Shown in pieces: positions 15,631 through 23,013 of a stretch of 38,175 bases of DNA; the stretch's first letter is position 1, and each line of letters starts with the position of its first letter. Made by a program: the position numbers and the translations under genes. Source of the stretch: SZAS-103 sp043747745 (GTDB lineage: Bacteria; Pseudomonadota; Gammaproteobacteria; Xanthomonadales; Xanthomonadaceae); contig JAYTOP010000003.1 in assembly GCA_043747745.1 (NCBI GenBank), forward strand, positions 1 to 38,175. The letters run 5' to 3'. The notes under the pieces are model-generated. The model did not search any database. It worked only from the letters and a program-made list of their open reading frames with translations, and was not told the DNA's origin.

Positions 15631-15709
15631 GTCGAACTCCTGGGAGATTGGGGGATGCGTGGTGGGATGCGCGACCGTGGGCGCTGCCCTCGACCGTTGC
15701 CGCTATGAG

Positions 15710-15738
15710 ACGACAGTGCGATGACAGGAATGTGACAG
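15710..15738 (-). promoter_or_regulatory. Pho box (three PhoB half-sites) upstream of pstS
   Basis: On the minus strand CTGTCAC, CTGTCAT and CTGTCGT occur in a row with four-base spacers (ATTC, CGCA), an exact 11-bp period. The PhoB consensus is two 7-bp units of CTGTCAT type with that spacing, so this is one full box plus an extra unit. It ends 80 bp before the pstS ATG. The region between, and up to oprP at 15902, has no gene. Confidence 0.9.
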
Positions 15739-15902
15739 CACGATCGGGCTCTGACGAACGGTCTTGGCATTCAGCGCGTCAGATTGATATGGCTCGCATT
15801 ACCTTCAGTCGTCGCGAGCATACGATCGATGTGCAGAAGCGACCATGGCGAAAGATGCGCCCATCCGTGGGCGCACCGCTGCCGCTCTGAAGGGATGCTG
15901 GT

Positions 15903-17105
15903 TTAGAAGTAAAACTGCGCGCGCGCTTCGACGATGTTCGGGTTGTCGCTGGGCGTCGTGTGGGTGACGGTGTTGTACTTGTCGCTGTTGACGTTCACGT
16001 AGTTCAGCATGAACTTGAAATTCGAATGCCAGTACCAGTTCACGCCGACGGTGATGTTGTGCTCCTTGCCACCGAGCACGCCATTGACGACCGGAGGAGC
16101 ACCGATGAGGGTGCCGTCGTTGAGATCGAGCGCGTCGTAGCGCAGGCCCACTTGCCACATGCCGGTTGCAGGCTGGTTCGGCAGCGGCGTGGTCGGCACA
16201 CCGGCCTTGTAGCCGAATTTCTCGCCTGTGATGTTCCACACGCCCTGCACATACCAGGCATCGGCGGTGAAATCCGGATGCAGCGTACGCGAGGTGCTGC
16301 TGTTCATGTACTCGCTCTGGATCTTGAACGGACCATGCAGCCACATGGCCTCAAGGCCCAACGTGCGGATGCGGTCGCCATCGGTGAGCGCGCCTGTATC
16401 GATCAAGCGCGCGCCCGAGAGATCCGCATCGGGGCGTGAACGCCAGCGGAAGTTTCCGCGAGCCGTTGCGTCCTTTGCCTGATAGTCGACACCTGACAGT
16501 CCGAGGTGAAGGGTGTTTCCGGAGTCCATGATCGGGGCCCAGGTCAGGCGGCCCCCATAGCCATTGCCTTCGCCCAGGTTGCGGGTCAGTTCGCGGCCGA
16601 AGACGCTGGCCGTGGCCGTCCAGTTGTCGCCGCCCGTGTTGAAGCCAATGCCGGTGCGACGGGCAACCGCGAACGTGTTGGTTCCCATCGCCTTGGCGAT
16701 GAAATCATTATTCTTGGTGCTGGATAGTTCTTCCAGCGAGTTCGGCTGCTTGAACTGGCCGACGGTCAGGCCCGTGTTCGCGCTGAACTTCCATTTGACG
16801 TTGGTATCGAGGAATTTCGCCGCCCTGGCGTCGTAACCCAGAACCCAGTCGTACCGCACGCCTTTGCCCTTGAGCACGAGTTCGGCGCGGCGTATGCCGG
16901 AGTCGCTCTTGAGGCCGTCAGCGACGGAACCGTTGAGGTCCTTCACATCGCTGTGGAAACTGTCGTAATCGGCCTGGATCAGGCCTTCCAGGGTGACTTC
17001 GCTGCCACCGAAGAAATCGAACTGGTCGATCGCGATCTCGGCATGGGCAGGGGCGGACAGCGCCGCGACAACCGCGACGGCCAGCAGGCTGGGCAGGAGT
17101 TTCAT
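15903..17105 (-). CDS. Phosphate-selective outer-membrane porin of the OprP/OprO family
   Basis: 400 aa from ATG 17105. A signal peptide covers residues 1-22 (LLAVAVVAALSAPAHA), giving mature EIAIDQFDFFGG. The rest alternates short amphipathic strands typical of a 16-stranded porin and ends in ARAQFYF with the C-terminal Phe needed for outer-membrane assembly. Family traits include DSGIRRAELVLKGKG, FLDTNVKWKF, GLTVGQFKQPNSLEEL, NDFIAKAM and YVQGVWNITGEKFGYK. Polyphosphate/phosphate selectivity is the family role, and its position directly upstream of pstS supports phosphate uptake. The OprP-versus-OprO distinction cannot be made. Confidence 0.93.
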   Translation of the reverse strand: MKLLPSLLAVAVVAALSAPAHAEIAIDQFDFFGGSEVTLEGLIQADYDSFHSDVKDLNGSVADGLKSDSGIRRAELVLKGKGVRYDWVLGYDARAAKFLDTNVKWKFSANTGLTVGQFKQPNSLEELSSTKNNDFIAKAMGTNTFAVARRTGIGFNTGGDNWTATASVFGRELTRNLGEGNGYGGRLTWAPIMDSGNTLHLGLSGVDYQAKDATARGNFRWRSRPDADLSGARLIDTGALTDGDRIRTLGLEAMWLHGPFKIQSEYMNSSTSRTLHPDFTADAWYVQGVWNITGEKFGYKAGVPTTPLPNQPATGMWQVGLRYDALDLNDGTLIGAPPVVNGVLGGKEHNITVGVNWYWHSNFKFMLNYVNVNSDKYNTVTHTTPSDNPNIVEARAQFYF

Positions 17106-17155
17106 GTGGGTGCGCCTTGGTGTTGGAGAGAGTGGGCGCAGGTTAAGTCGTTAGG

Positions 17156-17173
17156 ATTACGTTCGTGTGACAG
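17156..17173 (-). promoter_or_regulatory. Possible weak Pho box upstream of the porin gene
   Basis: On the minus strand a perfect half-site CTGTCAC (17173-17167) is followed after four bases by ACGTAAT, which matches the consensus at only four of seven positions. It lies 51 bp before the porin ATG. The correct period and the phosphate function of the gene are the only support. Confidence 0.35.
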
Positions 17174-17191
17174 TTGCAACGGCGATTGCAA

Positions 17192-17842
17192 TCACGTGAC
17201 GGTCTTGTTGCAGAGCGTCTTGTCCTTGAAGCGGCACAGATCGCGGAGCACGCACTGCGGGCAATCGGGCTTGCGCGCCTTGCACACGTAACGTCCGTGC
17301 AGGATCAACCAGTGGTGCGCGTGCATGCGGAATTCAGCTGGTACGCGCTTGAGCAGCTTGTGTTCGACCGCTTCCACGGTCGTGCCCGGCGCGAGGCCGG
17401 TGCGGTTGGCGACGCGGAAGATGTGCGTATCGACCGCGATGGTCGGATGACCGAAGGCGATGTTGAGGATTACGTTGGCAGTCTTGCGGCCGACGCCGGG
17501 CAGGGCTTCAAGCGCAGCGCGATCGTCGGGAACCTCGCCGTCGTGCAGTTCGAGCAGCATCCGGCAGGTCGCGATGATGTGCCTTGCCTTGCTGTTGAAC
17601 AGGCCGATCGTCGCGATGTAGTGCTTGAGCCCGTCCTCGCCAAGATCCAGGATCGCCTGCGGCGTATGCGCGACCGGAAACAGCCGCTTCGTCGCGCGAT
17701 TGACGCCGACATCGGTCGCCTGAGCCGACAGCACCACCGCGACCAGCAACTCGAACGCTGAGGCGTAGTCGAGTTCGCTGCGCGGGTGCGGATCGAGCTC
17801 GCGCAGGCGTGCGAACAAGTCGTGGCGTTCGGCGGGATTCAT
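17192..17842 (-). CDS. nth: Endonuclease III
   Basis: DNA glycosylase/AP lyase that removes oxidised pyrimidines in base-excision repair. ATG at 17842 (MNPAERHDLFARL) gives 216 aa. The helix-hairpin-helix is LPGVGRKTAN with catalytic K120, followed by the catalytic D138 in VDTHIFRV; both numbers coincide with E. coli Nth. The [4Fe-4S] cluster ligands are C187, C194, C197 and C203 (C-x6-C-x2-C-x5-C). It lies 28 bp after the RnfC-like ferredoxin gene, recalling the E. coli rsxABCDGE-nth order. Confidence 0.97.
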   Translation of the reverse strand: MNPAERHDLFARLRELDPHPRSELDYASAFELLVAVVLSAQATDVGVNRATKRLFPVAHTPQAILDLGEDGLKHYIATIGLFNSKARHIIATCRMLLELHDGEVPDDRAALEALPGVGRKTANVILNIAFGHPTIAVDTHIFRVANRTGLAPGTTVEAVEHKLLKRVPAEFRMHAHHWLILHGRYVCKARKPDCPQCVLRDLCRFKDKTLCNKTVT

Positions 17843-17870
17843 GAGCTGGCGACCATCGCAGGTGGATCGC

Positions 17871-18317
17871 TCATTCTTCGGGATCGTTGCGAAGCGCCGC
17901 GCGCCGCGCTTGCGCACGGGCGATGGCGGCTGCGACCGCATCGCTGCTGGTCAGGCTCGTGCTGCGTTCGGCGTGGCGTTCGGCGCGCTGTTCCTCATCG
18001 CGACTCAGCCGCAGTTGACGCGCACGGTAACGTTCGCGCGCTGCCATTGCCACGTCGCGGCGCTCCGTCGCCTCGCGAATTGCGTGTTTCATCTCGCGAT
18101 AGCGCTGCAGCAGCGGAATCCGACTCGGACACACCGTGTCGCAGCGCCCGCATTCGGTGCAGCGCAACGCGCCCTCGTCTTCAGCCGCGCGCAAATGCCC
18201 ATCGCGCAGCTGCACCAGCAGCCGTTGCGGATGCAACTGCACCGGACACACCGTCGCGCAATCGCCGCAGCGGATGCACGGCAGTTCGATCGTGGACTCT
18301 GGCGCTTCGGCATCCAT
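17871..18317 (-). CDS. RnfC/RsxC-like dicluster ferredoxin (C-terminal domain only)
   Basis: 148 aa from ATG 18317. Two 4Fe-4S motifs are complete: C14-x2-C17-x2-C20-x3-C24 (PCIRCGDCATVCP) and C53-x2-C56-x2-C59-x3-C63 (CTECGRCDTVCP). The text around them (PCIRCGDCATVCPVQLHPQ, VCPSRIPLLQRYREMKHAI) resembles the iron-sulfur part of RnfC/RsxC, followed by an Arg/Glu/Ala-rich helical tail like that of RnfC. The NADH- and FMN-binding N-terminal domain of RnfC is absent and no other rnf/rsx genes are visible. It may be a remnant or a stand-alone electron carrier. It sits 3 bp after the enoyl-CoA hydratase and 28 bp before nth. Confidence 0.8.
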   Translation of the reverse strand: MDAEAPESTIELPCIRCGDCATVCPVQLHPQRLLVQLRDGHLRAAEDEGALRCTECGRCDTVCPSRIPLLQRYREMKHAIREATERRDVAMAARERYRARQLRLSRDEEQRAERHAERSTSLTSSDAVAAAIARAQARRAALRNDPEE

Positions 18318-18320
18318 CGA

Positions 18321-19118
18321 TCAATCGCCGTGGAACACCGGCTTGCGTCGTTCGAGGAACGCGGCCGTGCCTTCGCGCATGTCGTTGGTCGATGTGCAGA
18401 CGGCGAACGCTTGAGTCTCGTAATCGAGTCCCGCCTCGATCCCGCATTCGCCGCCGATCAGCACCGCATCAAGAATGCCGCGCAATGCCTGCGGTGCGGC
18501 AGTCGCGAATTGCGCTGCAAGCGCGAAGACGGCGTCTTCGAGTTGATCGAGCGGTACAACCCGATTGACGATGCCGAGTTCATACGCGCGCTGCGCATCG
18601 ATCGGCTTGCCGACGAGGCACAGTTCCAACGCCGCGCCGCGACCAGCGAGTCGCAGCAAGCGCTGGGTTCCGCCGAAGCCCGGCAGCACGCCGAGATTGA
18701 TCTCCGGCTGGCCGAATTTTGCAGTGTCGGCCGCGATCCGCAGATGGCAGCACATGGCCAATTCCATGCCGCCGCCGAGCGCATAGCCGCCGATCATTGC
18801 AATCACCGGTTTGCCGAGTCGTTCGATGCTCAGCATCATCTGCTGTCCAAGCCGCGAAAAATCGCGCGCCTGGACCGGGTTCAGTGCCGCAAGTTCGGCA
18901 ATGTCCGCACCGGCCACGAACGCCTTGCCGCCCGCACCGCGCAGCACCACCGCACGCACACTCGAATCGGCTGCGATGTGCGCGAACGCGGCATGCAGCT
19001 CATCGAGGACGGCGCGGTTGAGCGCATTGAGCTTGTCCGGCCGATTGATGGTGACGACGCGGACGCCGTTGCGGTCTTCGATCAGCAGATGGGAGTGCGC
19101 GTCAGCGTGGGTGGGCAT
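18321..19118 (-). CDS. Enoyl-CoA hydratase (crotonase family)
   Basis: 265 aa from ATG 19118, preceded by AGGAG. The fold markers are RPDKLNALNRAVLDEL, the oxyanion-hole stretch AFVAGADIAEL (66-76), and both catalytic glutamates, E119 in GGGMELAM and E139 in FGQPEINLG, so hydratase activity in beta-oxidation is likely. The second CoA-contact segment LPGFGGTQRL also matches FadB/PaaF-like hydratases. The exact chain-length preference cannot be read. It is the first gene of a minus-strand run with the ferredoxin and nth, with only 3 bp to the next gene. Confidence 0.92.
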   Translation of the reverse strand: MPTHADAHSHLLIEDRNGVRVVTINRPDKLNALNRAVLDELHAAFAHIAADSSVRAVVLRGAGGKAFVAGADIAELAALNPVQARDFSRLGQQMMLSIERLGKPVIAMIGGYALGGGMELAMCCHLRIAADTAKFGQPEINLGVLPGFGGTQRLLRLAGRGAALELCLVGKPIDAQRAYELGIVNRVVPLDQLEDAVFALAAQFATAAPQALRGILDAVLIGGECGIEAGLDYETQAFAVCTSTNDMREGTAAFLERRKPVFHGD

Positions 19119-19305
19119 GGGTGGACTCCTGTTCTATCCGGGATGATTGGGTCGCGCTGCGGGAACTCTGGCCGCGACCGGCGGTCAAGCCCAGCAGCGG
19201 TTCGTCGGTAGCGGTTCGCAGCTTCGACGGCTATCCTAGCTCGCTGCCAGCGCATCTGCGATTCCGCAGTGCAAAACCATCGCCTAATTGATTGGAGAAG
19301 TCTCG

Positions 19306-20001
19306 ATGTCATTGCGTTTATTGGCCCTCGCAGCTGCGCTCATGAGCGCAAGCACGGCGATCGCGCAGGATGTCACCTCCGACAAGGGCAAGCTCAGTTA
19401 TGCGGTGGGCTACGAACTAGGCCACAGTCTGGTCGAGCGCAAGATCGATATCGACCCGGTCACCTTGAATCGCGCGATCCTCGATGGCATCGCGAACAAG
19501 AATCCGGCGCTGCCGGCGCAGCAAATGACGCGGTTGTTGCAGGAGATGCAGCAGCGGTTGCTCGCAAAAGCGAAGGCCGATTTCGATAAGGCATCGGCTG
19601 ACAACAAGGCTGCGAGCGACTGGTTTCTCGCGAAAAATCGTGCAAAGGCCGGCGTGAAGGCGCTCGCCAATGGCGTCCAGTACCGCGTGATCGAGGAAGG
19701 CAGCGGCCCGGTGGTACGCCCGGATGGCCAGATACGCATCATGTATCGCGCGTCGATCTCGACCGGCCAGGAGTTTGGCACCAGCTACGGTGGCCCTGGC
19801 ACGCCGGCACAGCCGACCACCATCCTCGTCAATGCAATGCCGCTGGCTGGTATCAAACAGGTTCTGCCGATGATGAAGCAGGGTGCGCGTTGGGAAATCG
19901 CGCTGCCGCCCGATCAGGCCTACGGCAGCGGCCCGGGTTCGCCGATCGGCCCGAACCAGGCGGTGCTGTTCGATATCAAGGTGGTCGAGGTCCTGAAGTA
20001 A
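19306..20001 (+). CDS. Exported FKBP-type peptidyl-prolyl isomerase-like protein (Mip/FkpA type)
   Basis: ATG at 19306 behind GGAG gives 231 aa. A signal peptide (1-20, LLALAAALMSASTAIA) precedes an N-terminal helical dimerisation domain (KLSYAVGYELGHSL, then a long Ala/Lys helix near 75-115). The FKBP domain runs from about 130 to the end (NGVQYRVIEEGSGPVVRPDG and MMKQGARWEIALPPDQAYG). Several active-site positions are altered: the usual VHYxG is IMYRAS, FDSS is FGTS, and the conserved Trp of the VIPGW turn is replaced by Ile in MPLAGI. Chaperone function of the Mip type may remain even if isomerase activity is low. It stands alone and is followed by the tandem repeat at 20025. Confidence 0.88.
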   Translation: MSLRLLALAAALMSASTAIAQDVTSDKGKLSYAVGYELGHSLVERKIDIDPVTLNRAILDGIANKNPALPAQQMTRLLQEMQQRLLAKAKADFDKASADNKAASDWFLAKNRAKAGVKALANGVQYRVIEEGSGPVVRPDGQIRIMYRASISTGQEFGTSYGGPGTPAQPTTILVNAMPLAGIKQVLPMMKQGARWEIALPPDQAYGSGPGSPIGPNQAVLFDIKVVEVLK

Positions 20002-20003
20002 TC

Positions 20004-20204
20004 AGGAGGTCCGCAATCGGCGCAGACGCTATCGACGCATGCGTCGTCACTGCTTTGCGCGGCGTGAATGAAGTCCGCTCGGGCCCCATCGACGCCATCG
20101 AGGCATGCGTCGACACCGCTACGCGCGGCATGAATGAAGTCCGCTCGGACGCTATTGACGCATGCGTCGACACTGCAATGCGCGCGATACTGTTGTCCGC
20201 ATGA
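20004..20204 (+). other. Open frame across the repeat, with a Shine-Dalgarno but no ATG/GTG start
   Basis: AGGAGGT at 20004-20010 is followed six bases after AGGAGG by ATC (20016), and that frame stays open to a TGA at 20202-20204, which overlaps the ATG of the next gene as ATGA. The peptide would be about 62 residues with DAIDACV and NEVRS repeated. In-frame conventional starts occur only inside (TTG at 20055, GTG at 20064). AUC starts are very rare, so this may simply be repeat DNA that happens to be open. Confidence 0.25.
20025..20190. repeat. Three tandem 57-66 bp units with a palindromic core
   Basis: Units start at 20025, 20091 and 20148 (periods 66 and 57, both multiples of three). 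Each contains GACGC-ATCGACGCATGCGTCG-like sequence; the first has the perfect palindrome CGACGCATGCGTCG (20033-20046), and copies are at 20099-20112 and 20156-20169. The first two units also share TGAATGAAGTCCGCTCG. The array fills the gap between the FKBP gene and the Nudix gene. Confidence 0.85.
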
Positions 20205-20992
20205 GTTCCCAGCCAGCCATCCTCAGCCCCTGCATCGGTACCTGCCGACTCGATGCGTCCGGGTATTGCGAAGGCTGTCATCGCACCGGCAGCGAAATCG
20301 CCGCGTGGATGTCGCTCGGAGAGACATCGCGCTTGCACTACATGGACCGCATCCTGCCCGCGCGCGCCGAGGCGCGAGCGGAGCACGAACTGGCGCGACT
20401 CTCAGGCTATCGCCGCGCGTTGCACGCGTTGTCGGCGCCACCGAACGCAGCCGCCTGGAATCGCGCCGAACATGCGGACTTGCTTCCCGACATGCTGGCT
20501 CCCGCTGCTGTACTGGTCGGGCTGATTCCGCGCACGCATGGATGGCAGGTCATGTTGACCTTGCGCACCGACGATCTGCGCCATCACGCGGGGCAAGTCA
20601 GTTTTCCCGGCGGTCGCATCGAGCTGCACGATGACGACCCGGTCGCTGCCGCGCTACGCGAGGCGCATGAGGAAATCGGACTTGCGGCGCACCAGATCGA
20701 ACCGCTGGGCTATCTCGATCCATTCGATACGATCAGCGGATTCCATGTGTATCCCGTCGTCGCGCGCATCGCGACGGACTACCGGCCGAAGCTCGATCCA
20801 CGCGAAGTCGCCGACGTGTTTGAAGTGCCGCTGGACTACCTGATGGATGCATCGAACGTCCGCAAAGTCGCGCGCGAATACGCGGGCAAGCTGCGGCATT
20901 ATCACGAATACAACTACGCGAGGCACCGCATCTGGGGCGCTACGGCGGCGATGCTGGTCAACCTGCGCGAACGCCTGGAGGTTGTGCGATGA
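20201..20992 (+). CDS. DUF1289-Nudix fusion, CoA pyrophosphatase (NudL-like)
   Basis: ATG at 20201 gives 263 aa. Residues 8-55 form a DUF1289 domain with the four cysteines C11, C15, C23 and C26 (PCIGTCRLDASGYCEGC), probably a small metal site, then EIAAWMSLGETSRLHYMDRIL. The Nudix domain covers about 97-235: QVSFPGGRIE, then REAHEEIGL with metal-binding E154, E157 and E158. The UPF0035-type sequence around the box is that of the coenzyme A diphosphatases, which cut CoA to phosphopantetheine and 3',5'-ADP. The position usually held by Glu six residues into the box is Asp, as in E. coli NudL. It overlaps the sulfurtransferase start by ATGA. Confidence 0.88.
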   Translation: MSSQPAILSPCIGTCRLDASGYCEGCHRTGSEIAAWMSLGETSRLHYMDRILPARAEARAEHELARLSGYRRALHALSAPPNAAAWNRAEHADLLPDMLAPAAVLVGLIPRTHGWQVMLTLRTDDLRHHAGQVSFPGGRIELHDDDPVAAALREAHEEIGLAAHQIEPLGYLDPFDTISGFHVYPVVARIATDYRPKLDPREVADVFEVPLDYLMDASNVRKVAREYAGKLRHYHEYNYARHRIWGATAAMLVNLRERLEVVR

Positions 20993-21948
20993 GCATGTCG
21001 ATAACGTCTGGTTCAATCACTGCAGGCCCGATGACCGCAGGCCCGATCACTGCAGGTTCGATGGCGTCTGGCTCGATGATGGGCGTTGGTCCGATGCGCT
21101 GGAACGCACTGGTCTCGGCCGAGGAGCTCGCGACTGCGATCGGACAGCCCGATCTCATCCTGATCGATGCGCGATTCGGGTTGGGCGAACCGGGGCAGGG
21201 CGAACGCGACTACGCACTCGGCCATTTGCCCGGTGCCATATACGCGCATCTGGATCGCGACCTGTCGGATCACAGCCGTCACGGACATGGTCGTCATCCG
21301 TTGCCCGATGCAAAGGATTTCTGCGCGAAGCTCGGTGCGTGGGGCATCACGCCCGCGCATCAGGTCGTCGTGTACGACGCACGCGATGGTGCGATGGCCG
21401 CATCGCGCGCGTGGTTCCTGTTGCGCCTGCTCAGGCACCAGCGTGTCGCGGTGCTCGATGGTGGTTACACACGCTGGTCGCAACTCGGCTTGGCGTTGAG
21501 CGCCGATGTCGTCCCGCCTTTGCCTGCTGCCTATGTCGCCGACTACGACGCAGGCATGCTCGCAAATGCCGATGAGTTGTCGCATCCGACGGATGCCGAT
21601 GCGCCACTGTTGATCGACGCACGTGCAGCCGAACGTTTTCGCGGCGATGCCGAACCGCTCGATCGCGTCGCCGGCCATGTGCCCGGTGCGGTCAATCGTC
21701 CGTTCGCGCAGAACCTGCAAGGCGATGGGCGCTTCCGTCCCGTCGTCGAACTCGCGCACGAATTCCACGCGCTACTGGATGGGCGTGCGCCGGACCACGC
21801 CGTGCTGATGTGCGGTTCCGGCGTCACCGCATGCCACAACATGCTCGCAATGGAACACGCCGACCTGCATGGCGCGCGATTGTATGCGGAGTCGTGGAGT
21901 GGGTGGATCAACGATCCTGCGCGGCCGATTGCGATCGGGGCGGCCTGA
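20989..21948 (+). CDS. sseA: Two-domain sulfurtransferase (thiosulfate / 3-mercaptopyruvate)
   Basis: The ATG overlapping the Nudix stop (ATGA) gives 319 aa; ATG at 21094 (MRWNALVSAEEL) would give the usual family N-terminus and about 284 aa. Residues 1-35 are repeats of Gly-Ser/Pro-Ile/Met-Thr-Ala encoded by a 15-bp minisatellite. The inactive N-terminal rhodanese domain is about 40-175 (LILIDARFGL, GHLPGAIYAHLDRDLS, VVVYDARDGAMAASRAWFLLR, VAVLDGGYTRW). The catalytic domain is about 195-315 with C275 in CGSGVTA, the signature of TST/MST enzymes. Likely role: transfer of sulfane sulfur to cyanide or thiols. Confidence 0.92.
   Translation: MSMSITSGSITAGPMTAGPITAGSMASGSMMGVGPMRWNALVSAEELATAIGQPDLILIDARFGLGEPGQGERDYALGHLPGAIYAHLDRDLSDHSRHGHGRHPLPDAKDFCAKLGAWGITPAHQVVVYDARDGAMAASRAWFLLRLLRHQRVAVLDGGYTRWSQLGLALSADVVPPLPAAYVADYDAGMLANADELSHPTDADAPLLIDARAAERFRGDAEPLDRVAGHVPGAVNRPFAQNLQGDGRFRPVVELAHEFHALLDGRAPDHAVLMCGSGVTACHNMLAMEHADLHGARLYAESWSGWINDPARPIAIGAA
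20995..21084. repeat. 15-bp minisatellite inside the sulfurtransferase 5' end
   Basis: Six 15-bp units run from 20995 to 21084; the best five start at 21010, 21025, 21040, 21055 and 21070. The consensus is GGYYCGATSRCYGCA-like, and the units at 21025 and 21040 differ at only two positions. The period keeps the reading frame and encodes the pentapeptides GSITA, GPMTA, GPITA, GSMAS and GSMMG. Confidence 0.85.
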
Positions 21949-22147
21949 CCGTCACGGATTGAAGTAATTTAATGGCCGCTGTCGGCCAGGATCCGCCATG
22001 GGGTCCGCACGCATGGTTTTGCGAGAAGCAACCGTTCAAATTGGCCTGGACCGGAATTGAATTGCTTCCACAGTCCGTGCTTGTCGACCTTGGTGGCAAA
22101 ATGGAGATGGGTTTGTTGCCGATGGATACAGCCTAGCGGCCGGCGCC

Positions 22148-22947
22148 TTATTTACCGTCTGCCTTAGCCATCGCACGGAGCTTCAATGGACTGTCGATCG
22201 CACGCGCGTCGTTCAACGTCCGGGCCGCGCTGCAATCCGCATCCTTCATGCGGTCGACAGTCGGATAACGCATTGCGAATGGGTGCTGATTTGTTTCGAA
22301 AGGCCACAGAATGTCCGTTGCAACTGGCTGGCCTCCAACCATTTCAGGCTGGAACCGCATCGATCCGATCCATCCCTCGACCACACTGCGCAATTCAGGT
22401 TGCACGGGAGGCAACCTCTGGTCCGTGATCAGGTCCTGCAATTGGGCATGGCCATCGGCCATCACCTTGAGCTTGACGCTGAAGGATGGATAATCGACTC
22501 CGTCCGCGCCTGCGGAGACCGGCAACTCCAGGTTCTTGGCGCTGAACAGTAAAGGACCAACGCGGACGTAGTGGACTTTCAGATCGAAGCCATTGCGCCC
22601 GGAATCATGCAAACATCGAAGTTCGCATAAGTCACTGCTGGCATTGCCGCGCCGTTGACGAGAGTGGGTTCGAACTGCCATTGCTTCAAGTTGGCCACGA
22701 TACTCGACCGGACCTGGGCGAGAACCCTTTCTTCGTAGTCATCGGCCCGTCCGTCCGTCTTCAGGACAACATCCCTGACCCGGCCGTCTGCATTGACCGA
22801 AACTCTGGCATAGAGGGGCATCCAGCGCGTCTTGTTTTTTGCGGCCTCCGGAGCGACTACTTCCTGAGCGTCCACGACTGTCTGAGCGTCGATCACAATT
22901 GCCGTGAACATGACAACTACGGCGGACGAAATCTTGCGAATCCTCAT
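22148..22947 (-). pseudogene. Frameshifted exported protein with two TonB_C-like halves
   Basis: ATG at 22947 follows GAGGAA and starts a signal-like segment (KISSAVVVMFTAIVIDAQ). The first frame encodes a TonB C-terminal-like domain (LYARVSVNADGRVRDVVL, ANLKQWQFEPTLVNGAAMP) and stops at 22579. The other frame, open from about 22600 down to a TAA at 22148, continues with NGFDLKVHYVRVGPLL and a second similar half (FSVKLKVMADGHAQLQDL, GSMRFQPEMVGGQPVATDI). The crossover is in the G/C run near 22594-22602, and loss of one base explains it; the span of 800 nt is not a multiple of three. Intact, it would be about 265 aa and probably periplasmic. Natural decay and sequencing error are both possible. 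Confidence 0.7.
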
Positions 22948-23013
22948 ACGCGTTCCTCGTGGCGAATTGGTGTCAGCGGACATCTCCGATTCACCCGTTA
23001 TTGTAGGACGTCG

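Noticed and set aside
20025..20190. CRISPR-like array
   Set aside because: Only three units with periods 66 and 57, and no unique spacers between identical repeats or cas genes.
21949..22147. Gap between the sulfurtransferase and the TonB_C-like gene
   Set aside because: No gene, repeat or clear terminator could be supported.
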